A DNA stretch of 6,623 nt from Syntrophaceae bacterium UBA2210 (GTDB lineage Bacteria; Desulfobacterota; Syntrophia; Syntrophales; UBA2210). Where the stretch lies: positions 1 to 6,623 of the forward strand of contig DCUQ01000049.1 in the NCBI GenBank assembly GCA_002327865.1. The letters are read 5' to 3'. The first letter of the stretch is position 1. Every line of letters begins with the position of its first letter. Below, in pieces: positions 1 through 5,195 of the stretch. Below the pieces are notes generated by a model. It was not told the DNA's origin. It did not search any database and worked only from the letters and a program-made list of their open reading frames with translations. The translations under genes were made by a program, and so were the position numbers.

Positions 1-1
1 C

Positions 2-124
2 CAGACAAAGTGCCCCGTTATCGCCAACAAGATAGGGTGCTCCGTTGGAGATATCATACTGAAATCACAGTATGATCATATGGCGTCTTCACGGGGAGAA
101 ACGAGGCCTGCCTGCGAACAATGA
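2..124 (+). CDS. C-terminal end of a DUF89/ARMT1-like protein (partial, start outside window)
   Basis: An open frame runs from the window edge to a TGA at 122-124 and gives the last 40 residues of a protein. The segment KCPVIANKIGCSVGDIILK resembles, from memory, the conserved C-terminal stretch of the DUF89 (COG1578) family, in which a Lys-Cys pair is followed by a hydrophobic-Ala step, a Leu/Ile-Gly turn and a G-D/S-hydrophobic strand. DUF89 proteins include metal-dependent damage-control phosphatases of the ARMT1 type that act on phosphorylated metabolites. The last 15 or so residues are polar and look like a tail. Its stop codon overlaps the start of the radical SAM gene (ATGA at 121-124), which points to one transcript and translational coupling. 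Only the C terminus is visible, with no metal-binding Asp/Asn residues, so the family call rests on one motif and the exact substrate cannot be inferred. Confidence 0.6.
   Translation, partial: QTKCPVIANKIGCSVGDIILKSQYDHMASSRGETRPACEQ
53..76. repeat. Perfect 9-bp inverted repeat ahead of the radical SAM gene
   Basis: ATCATACTG (53-61) and CAGTATGAT (68-76) are exact reverse complements separated by six bases. The repeat lies inside the coding end of the DUF89-like gene, about 45 bases before the next start codon. No T-run follows, so it is not a standard terminator. It could be a protein-binding palindrome or an mRNA hairpin that affects expression of the downstream genes. It may also be chance, since it sits in coding DNA. 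Confidence 0.4.
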
Positions 125-1101
125 AGACAAGTGGAAAAAAGATATTCACATTCGGTCCTGTTCCTTCGAGACGCCTGGGCAGGTCTCTGGGGATCGATTT
201 CGTCCCCTTCAAGACATGCACCTACGACTGTATCTACTGTCAACTGGGGAGGACAACGAACAAGACGATGGAACGGAGGGAATACTTTCCCGTCGACGCC
301 GTGTTGAAAGAAACAGAGAAAAAGCTTAGAAAAATCGAGCGGCCTGATTATATCACCCTGTCGGGATCGGGGGAACCGACACTTCACAGTCGTATAGGCG
401 ACATTATCTCCGGCATTAAAGAATTTTCGGATGTCCCGGTAGCGGTGCTCACGAACGGGTCTCTACTGTGGGATGGTGAGGTACGTGACCTCATCTCCGC
501 CGCCGATCTTGTCATTCCTTCACTCGACGCAGGCAGTGAAGAGATGTTTTTGCGTGTCAATCGTCCACATAGTGGAATTTTATTTAAAAAGATGATAAAG
601 GGGCTACGCCTGTTCCGGGAACAATTCAAAGGGGACATATGGCTGGAGGTTTTCATAACGGGCGGCGTCACCGACACGGAAAGCGAAATTTTGGAAATAA
701 AGCGCCTTGTGGATTATATTGCGCCGGAGCGTGTTCAGCTTAATACGGCTGTGAGGACACCGGCCGAGAAATATGCGGGTCTGGTAGACAAAAAAAGAAT
801 GGATGAATTTTCGGCTTTTTTCGGCCGGCATTGCGAGGTTATCGCAGACTATGCCAACGTACATAACCTCAGCGAATTTTCGTCCACCAGAGAAGACGTT
901 CTTTCACTGATAAGGTTGCGCCCCTGCTCCATAGATGATATATCCGCCGGGTTGGGGCTTCACCGAAATGAAACAGTTAAATATGTGCAGGAGCTGGTTG
1001 ACAAAAAACTGATAAGAATAGAAGAACGCTACGGGAAAAAGCTTTATTCCGGATACCAGACCGAAAAAATTAACAATCGAAGGAAGGATAAAAAGAAATG
1101 A
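121..1101 (+). CDS. Radical SAM protein with C-terminal winged-helix-like domain (COG0731-like)
   Basis: This 326-residue protein carries the radical SAM cluster signature CxxxCxxC at Cys33, Cys37 and Cys40 (sequence CTYDCIYC). Such proteins bind a [4Fe-4S] cluster and cleave S-adenosylmethionine reductively to start radical chemistry. The N terminus ([16 protein letters not shown], residues 11-26) and the SGSGEPTL glycine motif (81-88), followed by LTNGSL (110-115), fit the COG0731 'Fe-S oxidoreductase' group, which also contains archaeal TYW1-type wyosine enzymes. Residues about 257-308 look like a winged helix, an extension that could bind nucleic acid or a partner. The tail is Lys/Arg-rich. 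The start at 121 is supported by the ATGA overlap with the preceding gene; the nearest purine-rich stretch (ACGAGG, 101-106) is rather far, so translation is probably coupled. The end overlaps the mrpORP start in the same way. The substrate is unknown; the neighbours suggest a role tied to metal-cluster assembly, which is inference. Confidence 0.88.
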   Translation: MKTSGKKIFTFGPVPSRRLGRSLGIDFVPFKTCTYDCIYCQLGRTTNKTMERREYFPVDAVLKETEKKLRKIERPDYITLSGSGEPTLHSRIGDIISGIKEFSDVPVAVLTNGSLLWDGEVRDLISAADLVIPSLDAGSEEMFLRVNRPHSGILFKKMIKGLRLFREQFKGDIWLEVFITGGVTDTESEILEIKRLVDYIAPERVQLNTAVRTPAEKYAGLVDKKRMDEFSAFFGRHCEVIADYANVHNLSEFSSTREDVLSLIRLRPCSIDDISAGLGLHRNETVKYVQELVDKKLIRIEERYGKKLYSGYQTEKINNRRKDKKK

Positions 1102-2354
1102 GTGAAGAAAAGGGTAACACTCCCGACGATCTTCAAACCCTGGCTCAGAAGCAGCAAACGAAAGAGGCAAGGGAGAAGAAGAATCTCTCAGATCGCATGA
1201 GTAAGATAAAGCACAAGATCATGATCCTCTCCGGCAAGGGAGGAGTAGGAAAAAGTACGGTCGCAGCCAATATCGCGGTAGCGCTCGCACTTGAGGGGAA
1301 AGAGATAGGCCTGCTGGATACCGATTTTCACGGCCCGAGCATTCCCACGCTGCTGAACCTCGAGGGGAAGCGTCCCGGATCTGAAGAAAATGCTATAACG
1401 CCCGTAATATTCAGCGAAGGTCTCAAGGTTATGTCCATAGGTTTTCTCCTCGAGAACAGAGACGACGCGGTTATTTGGAGAGGGCCCCTGAAGATGGGCG
1501 TTATCAAGCAGCTCCTGTCGGAAGTGGCATGGGGTAATCTTGATTATATGATTATCGATTTCCCTCCCGGAACAGGCGATGAGCCCCTGTCGGTGGCTCA
1601 GCTCATTAACGGAATAGACGGGGCCATCATAGTAACCACCCCTCAGGATTTATCACTCAATGACGTTAGAAAGTGCATCAATTTCTGCAGGCAACTGAAC
1701 GTTCCTGTTCTGGGAGTCATTGAAAACATGAGCGGTCTTGTCTGTCCCCACTGTAAAGAAGTAATCAACGTATTCAAGACAGGTGGAGGAGAAAAAATGG
1801 CCGCCCAGATGGGGGTACCCTTTCTCGGCAGCATCCCGATAGAGCCCCAGATAGTTGAAGCATCCGACAGCGGTAAACCGTTTGTCTATCATTACGGGAA
1901 TACGGAAGCGGCAAAGGCATTTGCCGCGGTAGTCCGGCCCATCATGCAGATGGATGGCCCGGCCGCACCTGAGACGAAACAAGCCGTATCCGAAGAAGAG
2001 GAGAAAAAAGGAATGAAAAAGATAGCTATACCGATCGTAGACGGGCATCTTTCCGCCCACTTCGGTCACTGCGAAGAGTTCGCCATCTTCGATGTCGACC
2101 TCGAAAACAAAAAAATAATCGGACAGGAACGCGTCATCCCGCCACCCCATGAGCCCGGTCTTCTGCCGCGGTGGCTTGGCGAGAAGAACGTGAACGTAAT
2201 TATAGCGGGCGGAATGGGAACGCGCGCTCAACAACTCTTCACCGAAAGAGGCATTGCCGTATCCATAGGCGCACCCGCCGATGATCCGGAAAAACTGATC
2301 ACAGCTTACATGAACCACTCTCTCGAGTTGGGAAGCAATATCTGTGACCACTGA
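1098..2354 (+). CDS. mrpORP: MrpORP: Mrp/NBP35-type Fe-S carrier ATPase fused to a NifX/Orange-protein domain
   Basis: A 418-residue fusion. Residues about 38-285 are a Mrp/ApbC/NBP35 P-loop ATPase: deviant Walker [10 protein letters not shown] (46-54), switch region DTDFHGPS (74-81), the family-typical DFPPGTGD (154-161), and a CxxC at Cys216/Cys219 that in this family holds a [4Fe-4S] cluster between two subunits. A Glu/Lys-rich linker (about 286-305) leads to a dinitrogenase-cofactor-like domain (306-418) with SAHFGHC at 319-325 and an ending of NICDH. This architecture matches MrpORP of Desulfovibrio. Mrp proteins transfer Fe-S clusters to apoproteins in the cytoplasm; the ORP domain family includes the Mo-Cu-binding Orange protein. 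The first 35 residues are a charged extension. The start has a good ribosome site (AGGAAGGA, 1081-1088) and overlaps the previous stop by ATGA. Met34 is a possible but less likely start. It is cotranscribed with a cluster scaffold just downstream. The call is firm; the client protein is unknown. Confidence 0.93.
   Translation: MSEEKGNTPDDLQTLAQKQQTKEAREKKNLSDRMSKIKHKIMILSGKGGVGKSTVAANIAVALALEGKEIGLLDTDFHGPSIPTLLNLEGKRPGSEENAITPVIFSEGLKVMSIGFLLENRDDAVIWRGPLKMGVIKQLLSEVAWGNLDYMIIDFPPGTGDEPLSVAQLINGIDGAIIVTTPQDLSLNDVRKCINFCRQLNVPVLGVIENMSGLVCPHCKEVINVFKTGGGEKMAAQMGVPFLGSIPIEPQIVEASDSGKPFVYHYGNTEAAKAFAAVVRPIMQMDGPAAPETKQAVSEEEEKKGMKKIAIPIVDGHLSAHFGHCEEFAIFDVDLENKKIIGQERVIPPPHEPGLLPRWLGEKNVNVIIAGGMGTRAQQLFTERGIAVSIGAPADDPEKLITAYMNHSLELGSNICDH
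1998..2015 (+). promoter_or_regulatory. Possible internal ribosome site and start for a free ORP domain
   Basis: Inside mrpORP, GAGGAG (1998-2003) lies nine bases before an in-frame ATG at 2013-2015. That ATG is Met306, exactly where the NifX/ORP-like domain begins. Initiation here would yield a 113-residue protein, about the size of stand-alone members of that family. The purine-rich stretch can also be explained simply as the codons of the Glu/Lys linker, so actual use is unproven. Confidence 0.35.
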
Positions 2355-2364
2355 GGAGTGAAAC

Positions 2365-2829
2365 ATGCATAGCAACAAAGAAGAAATCGAAGGAATAAGA
2401 ATGGGAATGGCCTATGAAAAGGCCGTTGAACTGTATCTGGAAAGACTGGTAGAACGTGGAACCAATCCAAGCAATCACGGTACCTTAGATGATCCGGACG
2501 GTTACGGAAAGATAACCGGTATCTGTGGGGATACCGTAGAAATGTTTCTTAAAATAAGGGACAAAAAGGTTGAAAAAGTAAAATTTGTAACGGACGGGTG
2601 TATGTTCGCCGTTGCCTCATGCTCTGTCGCGGCAGAAATGGCAGAGGGTAAAACCGTAGAAGAGTGTATCGAAAGTATTACTCAAAGCGCCATACTGGCG
2701 ACCCTTAAAAGGATGCCTAAGGATCATGAGCACTGCGCACTGCTGGCTTCCCTGGCCATACAAAAGGCATTGAGAAAATACGTTAAAGAATTGCGTTATG
2801 AATCGATAATGCGCAAAAAAACTGCTTAA
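2365..2829 (+). CDS. Iron-sulfur cluster assembly scaffold, IscU/NifU N-terminal type
   Basis: A 154-residue protein with the three cluster-ligand cysteines and the aspartate of the IscU/NifU-N family: GICGD (Cys54, Asp56), DGC (Cys79) and EHC (Cys124). The stretch VASCSVAAEMAEGKTVEE (83-100) and the helix CALLASLAIQKAL (124-136) are also characteristic. IscU-type scaffolds assemble a cluster from iron and cysteine-desulfurase sulfur and pass it to carriers such as Mrp/NBP35, which fits the gene directly upstream. There is no NifU C-terminal Cys domain. Cys86 takes a position that is usually Ser or Ala in IscU. The start at 2365 has a ribosome site GGAGTG that overlaps the mrpORP stop codon, with a ten-base gap between the genes. 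Met13 and Met15 are in-frame alternatives, and the conserved helix begins near Met15, so a shorter start cannot be excluded. No cysteine desulfurase gene is in the window. It is probably the last gene of the operon, because a hairpin terminator follows. Confidence 0.9.
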   Translation: MHSNKEEIEGIRMGMAYEKAVELYLERLVERGTNPSNHGTLDDPDGYGKITGICGDTVEMFLKIRDKKVEKVKFVTDGCMFAVASCSVAAEMAEGKTVEECIESITQSAILATLKRMPKDHEHCALLASLAIQKALRKYVKELRYESIMRKKTA

Positions 2830-2855
2830 AATAATTAACGACTTCGAAACATTAA

Positions 2856-2915
2856 CCTCTCCAGAGACGGCGGCGTGATCGTTTGATCATGTCGCCGCCT
2901 GACAGAGGGGTTTTT
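2856..2915 (+). terminator. Probable intrinsic terminator of the mrpORP operon
   Basis: GGCGGCG (2869-2875) pairs with CGCCGCC (2893-2899), and TGATC (2876-2880) pairs with GATCA (2885-2889) around a GTTT loop, leaving a three-base bulge. CCTCT (2856-2860) can pair with AGAGG (2904-2908) to lengthen the stem down to two G residues before the T-run at 2911-2915. It starts 26 bases past the scaffold gene stop. The interior loop between inner and outer stems makes it less canonical than usual, but its position at the end of the operon fits. Confidence 0.65.
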
Positions 2916-3018
2916 GCCTTTAACATATGGGAAAAGCGTATGGGATTCCGGAACAGTTTTCCCCACCCCTCGCATGACATCTGATATGTCTGATTGCCGC
3001 AGTAATATGACAGCAGTT

Positions 3019-3098
3019 CCTCGACCCCTTGGCCCCTTGAATCCTTGAATCCTTGAATCCTTGAGCCCTTGAACCCTCGGCCCCTTGAACCCTTGAAC
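3019..3098 (+). repeat. Ten-unit octamer tandem array (CCTTGAAY-like)
   Basis: Ten 8-bp units lie in perfect register: CCTCGACC, CCTTGGCC, three of CCTTGAAT, CCTTGAGC, CCTTGAAC, CCTCGGCC and two of CCTTGAAC. The corresponding places in copy 2 (4980-5011) and copy 3 (6576-6607) hold only four units each, those of copy 2 being degenerate. The array is therefore length-variable between copies. It is not a CRISPR array, since the units abut with no spacers. Confidence 0.85.
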
Positions 3099-3139
3099 CC
3101 CGCCTTTAACCTATTTAATTACCGCAGTAATAATCAAAA

Positions 3140-3170
3140 ATTCAACATTCAACATTAAGCATTCAACATT
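3140..3170 (+). repeat. Heptamer tandem array, four units (ATTCAAC)
   Basis: Units are ATTCAAC, ATTCAAC, ATTAAGC and ATTCAAC, plus a final ATT. The variant ATTAAGC occupies the penultimate position here and also in the seven-unit array of copy 2, so the 3' end of the array is conserved while units have been gained or lost on the 5' side. Confidence 0.8.
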
Positions 3171-3179
3171 GCACCCTGC

Positions 3180-3389
3180 TTAATCGGTACCGATCATCAC
3201 ATTCGACGCCTTTACGACTACATACACCTTTTTTCCTACAGCAAGTCCGAGATTATCACATGATTTTTTCGTGATAATCGATGTCATCTCCAGACCGGGG
3301 GCGATTTCTACATCCACCTCCGCATTGACAACACCGATATCGATCGCTTTAACAGTACCCTTTAACATATTCCGTGCACTGAGTTTCAT
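3180..3389 (-). CDS. mop: Molbindin (Mop/TOBE-domain molybdate- or tungstate-binding protein)
   Basis: This 69-residue protein is a single TOBE/Mop domain of the usual molbindin length. Family features in order: KLSARNMLKGTV (2-13), the VNAEV strand (21-25), TSIIT (36-40) with Ser43, LGLAVGKKVYVVVKASNVM (47-65) and a short tail. Molbindins assemble into hexamers that bind molybdate or tungstate oxyanions at subunit interfaces, serving as cytoplasmic store or buffer. The start is secured by a perfect AGGAGG on the minus strand (CCTCCT at 3397-3402) seven bases before the ATG. A promoter-like pair lies upstream at 3443-3471, so it may be transcribed independently of the DUF2130 gene behind it. 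The stop codon falls inside the conserved tail of a dispersed repeat. The gene is convergent with the MrpORP operon; a shared molybdenum theme is possible but not shown. Confidence 0.92.
   Translation of the reverse strand: MKLSARNMLKGTVKAIDIGVVNAEVDVEIAPGLEMTSIITKKSCDNLGLAVGKKVYVVVKASNVMIGTD
3251..3279. repeat. Perfect 9-bp inverted repeat inside mop
   Basis: GATTATCAC (3251-3259) and GTGATAATC (3271-3279) are exact reverse complements with an 11-base, A/T-rich loop. They lie within the mop coding region over the TSIITKKSCDNL codons. In the mRNA this could fold into a hairpin; in DNA it has the look of an operator-type palindrome. Its effect is unknown and the protein sequence constrains part of it. 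Confidence 0.45.
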
Positions 3390-3442
3390 GGTATTTCCTC
3401 CTTTCTGTCGCTCCGGGCAGCATCATTGTCGCCTGGAAAGTT

Positions 3443-3471
3443 ATTTTACCGCTTATAAGCCTTAACAACAA
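3443..3471 (-). promoter_or_regulatory. Candidate sigma-70 promoter for mop with a palindromic spacer
   Basis: Read on the minus strand: TTGTTG (-35, complement of 3466-3471), a 17-base spacer, and TAAAAT (-10, complement of 3443-3448). The spacer contains the exact 10-bp palindrome GCTTATAAGC (3451-3460), where a repressor could sit. The -10 lies about 53 bases upstream of the mop start. It does not match the ModE half-site pattern I know, so the regulator, if any, is unidentified. Confidence 0.5.
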
Positions 3472-3491
3472 ATTGTTTATTGCCGTTCTGT

Positions 3492-4730
3492 TCATTCCGC
3501 TATTGTCGTATCAGGCAACTGCAAAACATCCGCCGTTTGGAGTGATTTACCCGCAATACCTTTGATCGACCCGAATAAAGCGGAAATGTTCTCCTGGACT
3601 ACCCAGATCTGCTTCTCCCTTTCAGCCCATATTCTATGCATCGCCTTTTTCTCCGCGTTCAACTGGGTAATCATCCCGTCGTAGTTTTCGACAATCCTTT
3701 TTATGTTTTGCACAAACTCGTTACTCGTCAGGTAGGCGTACAGCAGTTCCATCTTGTCACCCTTGTTCTCCTGCGACAGCCTTACGGAATTGGTTCGTAT
3801 CAACATCTCGCGCAGGACAAACGAAAGACTCTTAACCTCGTGGAAATTACAGATCCATACTCCGTCTTTCTCTCCGAACCTTGCCATGTCCAAGGGGTAC
3901 GTTTCAGTTACAATTACCGCGATGTCGGCTTTGCAGAGAATCTGGTCCTGCTTTAATTTATCTATCCACTCGTTCGCGAAATTCTTAGTCCGCTTACTTT
4001 CATAAACTATCGAGCCGCATTTCTGCTGATTCGAGTTAACGACAATCTGTATTGCATCGGCGCCACGTACTCCTTTCGGAACCTCTTCGATCACATCGAA
4101 CGGGTAGATTCTAGCGAGTTGTTCTTTCAGGGCCAACTCCTGGACTTCGCCCTGCAACTGCATAGAACCCTGCTCCGCCTTTCGTTTCATCTCCTCCGCC
4201 AGTTTTTTGTTGTCGTCGATCTGCTTCAGAAGCTTAACCTTTTCAAGCTCAAAATTTTCTCTTTCCTTTGCCCTGGCTTTATCTTCAATCTCCTTCTGTT
4301 TCTCAAGAAGCTTCTTTTCCATCTGCAGATCCAGGTCTTCCTGTCTTTCTTTCAGGGCCGCTTCCAGCTTAAGAAGAGCTATTTCTTTTTCCCTGAGCGA
4401 TTTATTTTCCGTCTTTCTTTTCTCGTTTTCTTCCTGAAGCGCTTTCATTCTTTCTTCGACCGATTCGAGTGTATCTTTCTCGATCTTCAGTTTTTCCTGT
4501 TGCAACTGTCTGGCGAGTTCAGCCTTAAAGCGTTCTTCTTCCTTTTCCCGCTGTTCTTCAAGTAACCGTTTTGCCTCTTCAATCTTTTGTCTCTCCTGAT
4601 TGAATCTTTCGGCCTGTTCGGCCACCTTTTTTTCATACTCGGCTTTAAAACGGGCTTCCAGCTTTCCTGAAAGCGCTTCCTCGACATCGAAACTGTGTCC
4701 GCAGTTCGGACATGTGATTTTATTGTTCAT
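3492..4730 (-). CDS. DUF2130 family protein: CxxC head, long coiled coil, nuclease-like C-terminal domain
   Basis: A 412-residue protein in three parts. Residues 5-16 hold a short metal-binding-like motif, CPNCGHSF (Cys7, Cys10, His12). Residues about 22-205 are almost uninterrupted Glu/Lys/Arg/Gln-rich heptads, a long coiled coil likely to drive oligomerization. Residues about 206-345 form the globular domain with GADAIQIVVN (223-232), CGSIVYESKRTKNFANEWIDK split across 238-258, and DIAVIVTETYP (269-279). The family assignment rests on this architecture. The spacing Asp225, Glu244-Ser-Lys246 resembles the D...ExK core of PD-(D/E)XK nuclease-like folds, so DNA binding or cleavage is plausible but inferred. 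No signal peptide or membrane segment is seen. The start is supported by AGAGG six bases upstream. It is followed 102 bases later by mop on the same strand, but mop seems to have its own promoter. The cellular role is unknown. Confidence 0.85.
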   Translation of the reverse strand: MNNKITCPNCGHSFDVEEALSGKLEARFKAEYEKKVAEQAERFNQERQKIEEAKRLLEEQREKEEERFKAELARQLQQEKLKIEKDTLESVEERMKALQEENEKRKTENKSLREKEIALLKLEAALKERQEDLDLQMEKKLLEKQKEIEDKARAKERENFELEKVKLLKQIDDNKKLAEEMKRKAEQGSMQLQGEVQELALKEQLARIYPFDVIEEVPKGVRGADAIQIVVNSNQQKCGSIVYESKRTKNFANEWIDKLKQDQILCKADIAVIVTETYPLDMARFGEKDGVWICNFHEVKSLSFVLREMLIRTNSVRLSQENKGDKMELLYAYLTSNEFVQNIKRIVENYDGMITQLNAEKKAMHRIWAEREKQIWVVQENISALFGSIKGIAGKSLQTADVLQLPDTTIAE

Positions 4731-4756
4731 ACCGTACCTCTATGAAATAGATGGAA

Positions 4757-4778
4757 ACTCTTTTAAAAGCTCAAGAGT
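4757..4778. promoter_or_regulatory. Inverted repeat in the DUF2130 upstream region, possible weak promoter overlap
   Basis: ACTCTT (4757-4762) is the reverse complement of AAGAGT (4773-4778), and the overlapping CTTTTAAAAG (4760-4769) is an exact 10-bp palindrome. On the minus strand a TTGAGC hexamer, 17 bases and TCTATT could form a weak promoter across the same place, about 15-45 bases upstream of the DUF2130 start. The hexamers each match consensus at only four of six positions, so this is tentative. Confidence 0.3.
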
Positions 4779-4816
4779 CACGCCTGGAAAAATAGCCGAT
4801 AAAATATGTCAAATTC

Positions 4817-4914
4817 GTCATTCCGGCCTGTCACCCCGGTGAAAACCGGGGCGGAATCCAGAAATTGCCTGATAACACTGGATTCCGTGTCGTGCTTCGC
4901 GTGCACGGAATGAC
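4817..4914. mobile_element. REP/MITE-like palindromic head element, copy 2
   Basis: The element is bounded by 9-bp inverted ends, GTCATTCCG (4817-4825) and CGGAATGAC (4906-4914). Inside are a perfect hairpin CCCCGGT/ACCGGGG (4834-4840, 4845-4851) with a GAAA tetraloop, and a 10-bp inverted pair CGGAATCCAG (4852-4861) and CTGGATTCCG (4878-4887). The distal part can also fold with ATTCCGTG against CACGGAAT. No coding sequence is present, so movement would need a transposase in trans, possibly of the REP-associated Y1 type. It is called REP/MITE-like from structure alone. Confidence 0.65.
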
Positions 4915-5050
4915 AAAAAAGGCATGTTCTATGAGGTTATGCAAGCCTATTTAATTACCGTAGTAATATGAAAGCAGTTCCTTGGACCCTCGACCGCTGG
5001 AATTCTCTGCCTGCCTTTAACCTCTTTAATTACCGTAGTAATAATCAAAA

Positions 5051-5102
5051 ATTAAACATTCAACATTCAACATTCAACATTCAACATTAAGCATTCAACA
5101 TT
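5051..5102 (+). repeat. Heptamer tandem array, seven units (ATTCAAC)
   Basis: Units are ATTAAAC, four of ATTCAAC, ATTAAGC and ATTCAAC, plus ATT, exactly 52 bases. It is the counterpart of the four-unit array of copy 1 and has the same variant unit in the penultimate position. Confidence 0.85.
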
Positions 5103-5195
5103 GCACCCTGCTTATCAGAGTCCTGCATAACACATGTGCGGCGTTGCCGAACAAATAAAAACAGCCGCTGCGCCTCCGGACATTCCGCTACTGTC

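Larger units (their letters stand above)
2991..3182 (+). repeat. Composite dispersed repeat, copy 1 (no palindromic head)
   Basis: The order is: ATTGCCGCAGTAAT hairpin variant (2993-3006), an ATATGACAGCAGTTCC segment, an octamer array (3019-3098), CGCCTTTAACCT, ATTACCGCAGTAAT (3118-3131), AATCAAAAATT, a heptamer array (3140-3170), and a fixed tail TTGCACCCTGCTTA that ends at 3182. Copy 2 has the same order and the same tail. The REP-like head of copies 2 and 3 is absent; the sequence at 2920-2990 shows only a short GACAT/ATGTC palindrome near 2975-2990. The final TTA is the stop codon (TAA on the minus strand) of the molbindin gene. I see no gene in 2830-3179. Confidence 0.85.
4804..5114 (+). 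repeat. Composite dispersed repeat, copy 2 (complete)
   Basis: The only copy seen whole. It starts at ATATGTCAAA (4804-4813), runs through the palindromic head (4817-4914), then GAGGTTATGCAA, hairpin ATTACCGTAGTAAT (4954-4967), four degenerate octamers (4980-5011), CTGCCTTTAACCT, a second ATTACCGTAGTAAT (5029-5042), a seven-unit heptamer array (5051-5102) and the tail ending CTTA at 5114. The gene-free stretch 4731-5195 consists of this repeat, the DUF2130 upstream region, and 5115-5195. In the last, besides a 4-bp CGGC/GCCG hairpin near 5139-5149, I see nothing definite. Confidence 0.85.

Noticed and set aside
1653..2378. 241-aa minus-strand open frame opposite mrpORP
   Set aside because: It lies wholly across the well-supported MrpORP coding sequence and shows no recognisable domain.
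2916..2990. A degenerate palindromic head for repeat copy 1
   Set aside because: Only GGGATTCCGG and a short GACAT/ATGTC palindrome are seen; the inverted ends and the CCCCGGT hairpin of copies 2 and 3 are absent.
3019..3170. CRISPR-like arrays
   Set aside because: The 8-bp and 7-bp units are contiguous with no unique spacers, far shorter than CRISPR repeats, and no cas gene is present.
3390..3442. Molybdenum-cofactor riboswitch ahead of mop
   Set aside because: The leader between the likely promoter and the start is only about 50 bases, too short, and shows no matching fold.
4119..4565. 148-aa Phe/Leu-rich plus-strand frame resembling a membrane protein
   Set aside because: It is the antisense of the Glu/Lys coiled coil of DUF2130; Lys and Glu codons read in reverse give Phe and Leu.
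5139..5190. Terminator for the crotonase gene
   Set aside because: A T-rich run follows GC-rich sequence on the minus strand, but the only stems found are three to four bases, and the CGGC/GCCG hairpin lies on the wrong side of the T-run.
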